A stretch of DNA of 64,000 nt from Symbiodinium natans (lineage: Eukaryota > Sar > Dinophyceae > Suessiales > Symbiodiniaceae), in contig CAJNDS010002074.1 of assembly GCA_905221605.1 (NCBI GenBank), positions 314,001 through 378,000 on the forward strand, read 5' to 3'. The notes under the pieces were generated by a model, which worked only from the letters and a program-made list of their open reading frames with translations, ran no database searches and was not told where the DNA came from. Numbering within the stretch: position 1 is the first letter of the stretch; every line of letters begins with the position of its first letter. Positions 62,455 to 64,000 of the stretch are shown one piece after another. Made by a program: the position numbers and the translations under genes.

Positions 62455-62505
62455 GTCTATATACATACATATATACATATATATGTATATACATACATAG
62501 GGGGA

Positions 62506-62552
62506 GTTTAGGGTTTAGGGTGTAGGGTTTAGGGTTTAGGGTTTAGGGTTTA
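62506..62552. repeat. Interstitial TTTAGGG array
   Basis: About six heptamers. Confidence 0.95.
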
Positions 62553-62730
62553 CGATGTTAGGCGTACCTTCTTGTGGTGTTCTTATACCATCTGAGGGTC
62601 TATATTAGGGTGTTTTCGTAAACACCCACATATGTACTTTTCACTACATAGTTCCTTTACATACTATACAATATACCTTTACTTACAATGCATCATACAG
62701 CACCTTTACATCTTACATTTATGTGATGAG

Positions 62731-63253
62731 AGTCTTGGCTGCAATGCTTCGTTCTGACGCACAAGGTGCCTTCTCCTTAGCCAGGACTGTGGTCGCCTTC
62801 ATACTCCTGGACATCGTGTGCTGCGTGGTATTCCTGGTTCTTTTCTTGCGCCACAAGGCTCTTGGCAAGCTTTGGCTGCCGGACTTTGGGTGGAAGGTCT
62901 TGGCTGCCATCCTGATCTTTCGGCTTCTCTGCGACCTGCTGGGAACTTATTCGGTTCTTCGTCGCAATGTGAGCCAAGTTCGCTGCTACTACTTCCTGGT
63001 GGTCGTGCACTTCCTGCTGACTTTCGTCTTGGCCCGGCCCCTGCTCCTCGCCGACTGCGCCTGCTTCGAGTCTGCCATGGGCCTGGTGCACCTGGACTCC
63101 CGCAACTCGCTGGAAGAAAGCCGGCAGTGCGACGTCTGGCACTCCTTCTTCGAAGTGGGGGATGTCACGACGCGGCGGCTGGCCGAGAAGTGGCCCCGAT
63201 GCAAGCAGCTCATCCCCGGGAAGGACGAGGGGGAGCGAAGGGAGGGCTTGGGA
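62731..63253 (+). CDS. Membrane-spanning exon of the surface protein
   Basis: After GATGAG: RVLAAMLRSDAQGAF then hydrophobic helices TVVAFILLDIVCCVVFLVLF, VLAAILIFRLLCDLLG and YYFLVVVHFLLTFVL, giving three likely transmembrane segments, followed by a soluble Cys-containing loop. I propose a donor at 63254 (GTACCG), because the AT-rich stretch 63254-63349 differs sharply from the exon; it is 96 nt, so the frame reads through and an unspliced form stays open. Confidence 0.6.
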
Positions 63254-63349
63254 GTACCGGTTCCTATATCCCCCTTTTGGGAATTATTTTTCTTATGTTT
63301 TTGTTTATATAAAACCCAAGAGGAAATAAAAAAAAATGTTTTTATTAAG

Positions 63350-63590
63350 GTTCTAAGGGGCGCAGAGGTTCCGGATCTCTTCAAGGTGGTGGACTTCGGT
63401 ATCAAGCTCGAGGGCAGGTCCTCAGATTGTGTTGACCTTGACCTGAGCATTCACTTGGGCTCGGCGCTGGAGCATATGGGCTGCAGCTTCTACGATATGT
63501 TCGACTGGATGTCCACGCCCTTTCGAGCCCTTCATAAGGAGCTCCAACAATGCTTTGCCCACAGGAGCTGCGGGGGGGTCGGAATCCCGG
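63350..63590 (+). CDS. Following exon of the membrane protein
   Basis: After TTATTAAG: VLRGAEVPDLFKVVDFGIKL, CVDLDLSIHLGSALEHMGCS, then FDWMSTPFRALHKELQQC. No domain named. Probably ends at a GT near 63578; the open frame runs to 63658 into AT-rich, probably intronic sequence. Confidence 0.5.
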
Positions 63591-63688
63591 TGGGCTTGTT
63601 TGGGATAACTTTCTATTTTTCCCTTATTTGGGTTGAAGAGGACCACATTGAGGAATAATTTTTCCTAGGGTTTTATGGGCCATCCTAG

Positions 63689-64000
63689 GAATCGTCTTAG
63701 ATCCAGCGCTCAGCGGCCTCGACGACTCCTGCGGCAACATTACCGTCTGCCGACACACCTACCCGGTGCTACCCAGCTTGGCGACCGTTGCGACAAACCC
63801 AGTCTGCACGGTTTCTCCAGTCAAACGTTGTCCTATACATTTGCAACTGCACCGCGGCCCAACTTCACATTGCACAAAACATTGCGATACAGGCATCGCG
63901 CTTCGCGCGAGTCATTGCAGAAGACCCTCTAAAGTCTCTCAAAAAGAATCGTTGCGTGTGTGCTCGTGTCCCGAGGTACTTGCTCAAAGATGTCGAGAAG
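63689..64000 (+). CDS. Cys-rich exon running off the right edge
   Basis: After CATCCTAG a frame without stops to the window end: IVLDPALSGLDDSCGNITVC, RHTYPVLPSLA, with many Cys/His further on. It may be a large exon of the same gene or a different one. The length without stop (~310 nt) is suggestive but not decisive. Confidence 0.4.

Noticed and set aside
32861-62552. True chromosome end
   Set aside because: Arrays are short, occur in both orientations and are interleaved with exons, so they are interstitial.

Overview
The window looks like nuclear DNA of a dinoflagellate, most likely near the Symbiodiniaceae/Suessiales. The evidence is plant-type TTTAGGG repeats scattered as dozens of interstitial arrays, degenerate copies of the dinoflagellate spliced leader (SL), tiny exons in very large introns with GT, GC and possibly GA donors, and two retroelements whose domain sets resemble those seen in dinoflagellates. 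No bacterial-style operon is present.

Layout. 1-5.3 kb: satellites (a ~467-bp nested unit, a 60-bp minisatellite) and a tandem SL relic on the minus strand. 5.7-29.2 kb: a composite block bounded by two related LTR-like sequences. Its right part (20.4-28.9 kb, minus strand) is a Ty1/copia-type retrotransposon with gag, protease, an unrecognised extra ORF, integrase and an RT-RNase H ORF carrying a methyltransferase-like tail. Its left part (6.1-20.2 kb) is a head-to-tail array of eight units that share one terminal module of about 50 bp and carry a family of short hairpins with covarying stems. 29.2-31.9 kb: mostly unassigned, with a ~140-bp duplication and a plus-strand SL relic. 31.9-39.9 kb, plus strand: a chain of small exons, several joined by matching splice phases, ending in a Ser/Thr protein kinase domain assembled from G-loop, VAVK, HPNIV, hinge, RDIKPEN, DFG and ASPE exons. 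41.7-49.0 kb, plus strand: a tyrosine-recombinase retroelement with gag-like, RT, RNase H, methyltransferase-like and recombinase modules, a 2A-like motif and split direct repeats (A1 ... B1 A2 B2), inserted cleanly inside a TTTAGGG array. 49-52.7 kb: interstitial telomere repeats and simple repeats. 52.77-64.0 kb, plus strand: exons of a probable secreted or cell-surface protein (signal peptide, many Cys-rich GCC2/GCC3-like repeats, Thr-rich stalk, a CBM1-type cellulose-binding exon, an EGF-like exon, a membrane-spanning region) that runs off the right edge.

Connections. Both retroelements carry a different methyltransferase-like module, so this may be a recurrent accessory of dinoflagellate retroelements. 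At eight supported or probable exons the 5-prime splice site GT lies inside the first GTTTAGGG of an intronic array, so telomere-like repeats appear tied to intron structure as well as to the insertion site of one retroelement. SL relics occur beside retroelement leaders and array units, as expected from genomic re-insertion of trans-spliced RNAs. All assignments come from reading motifs by eye; exon ends and frameshifts are provisional.
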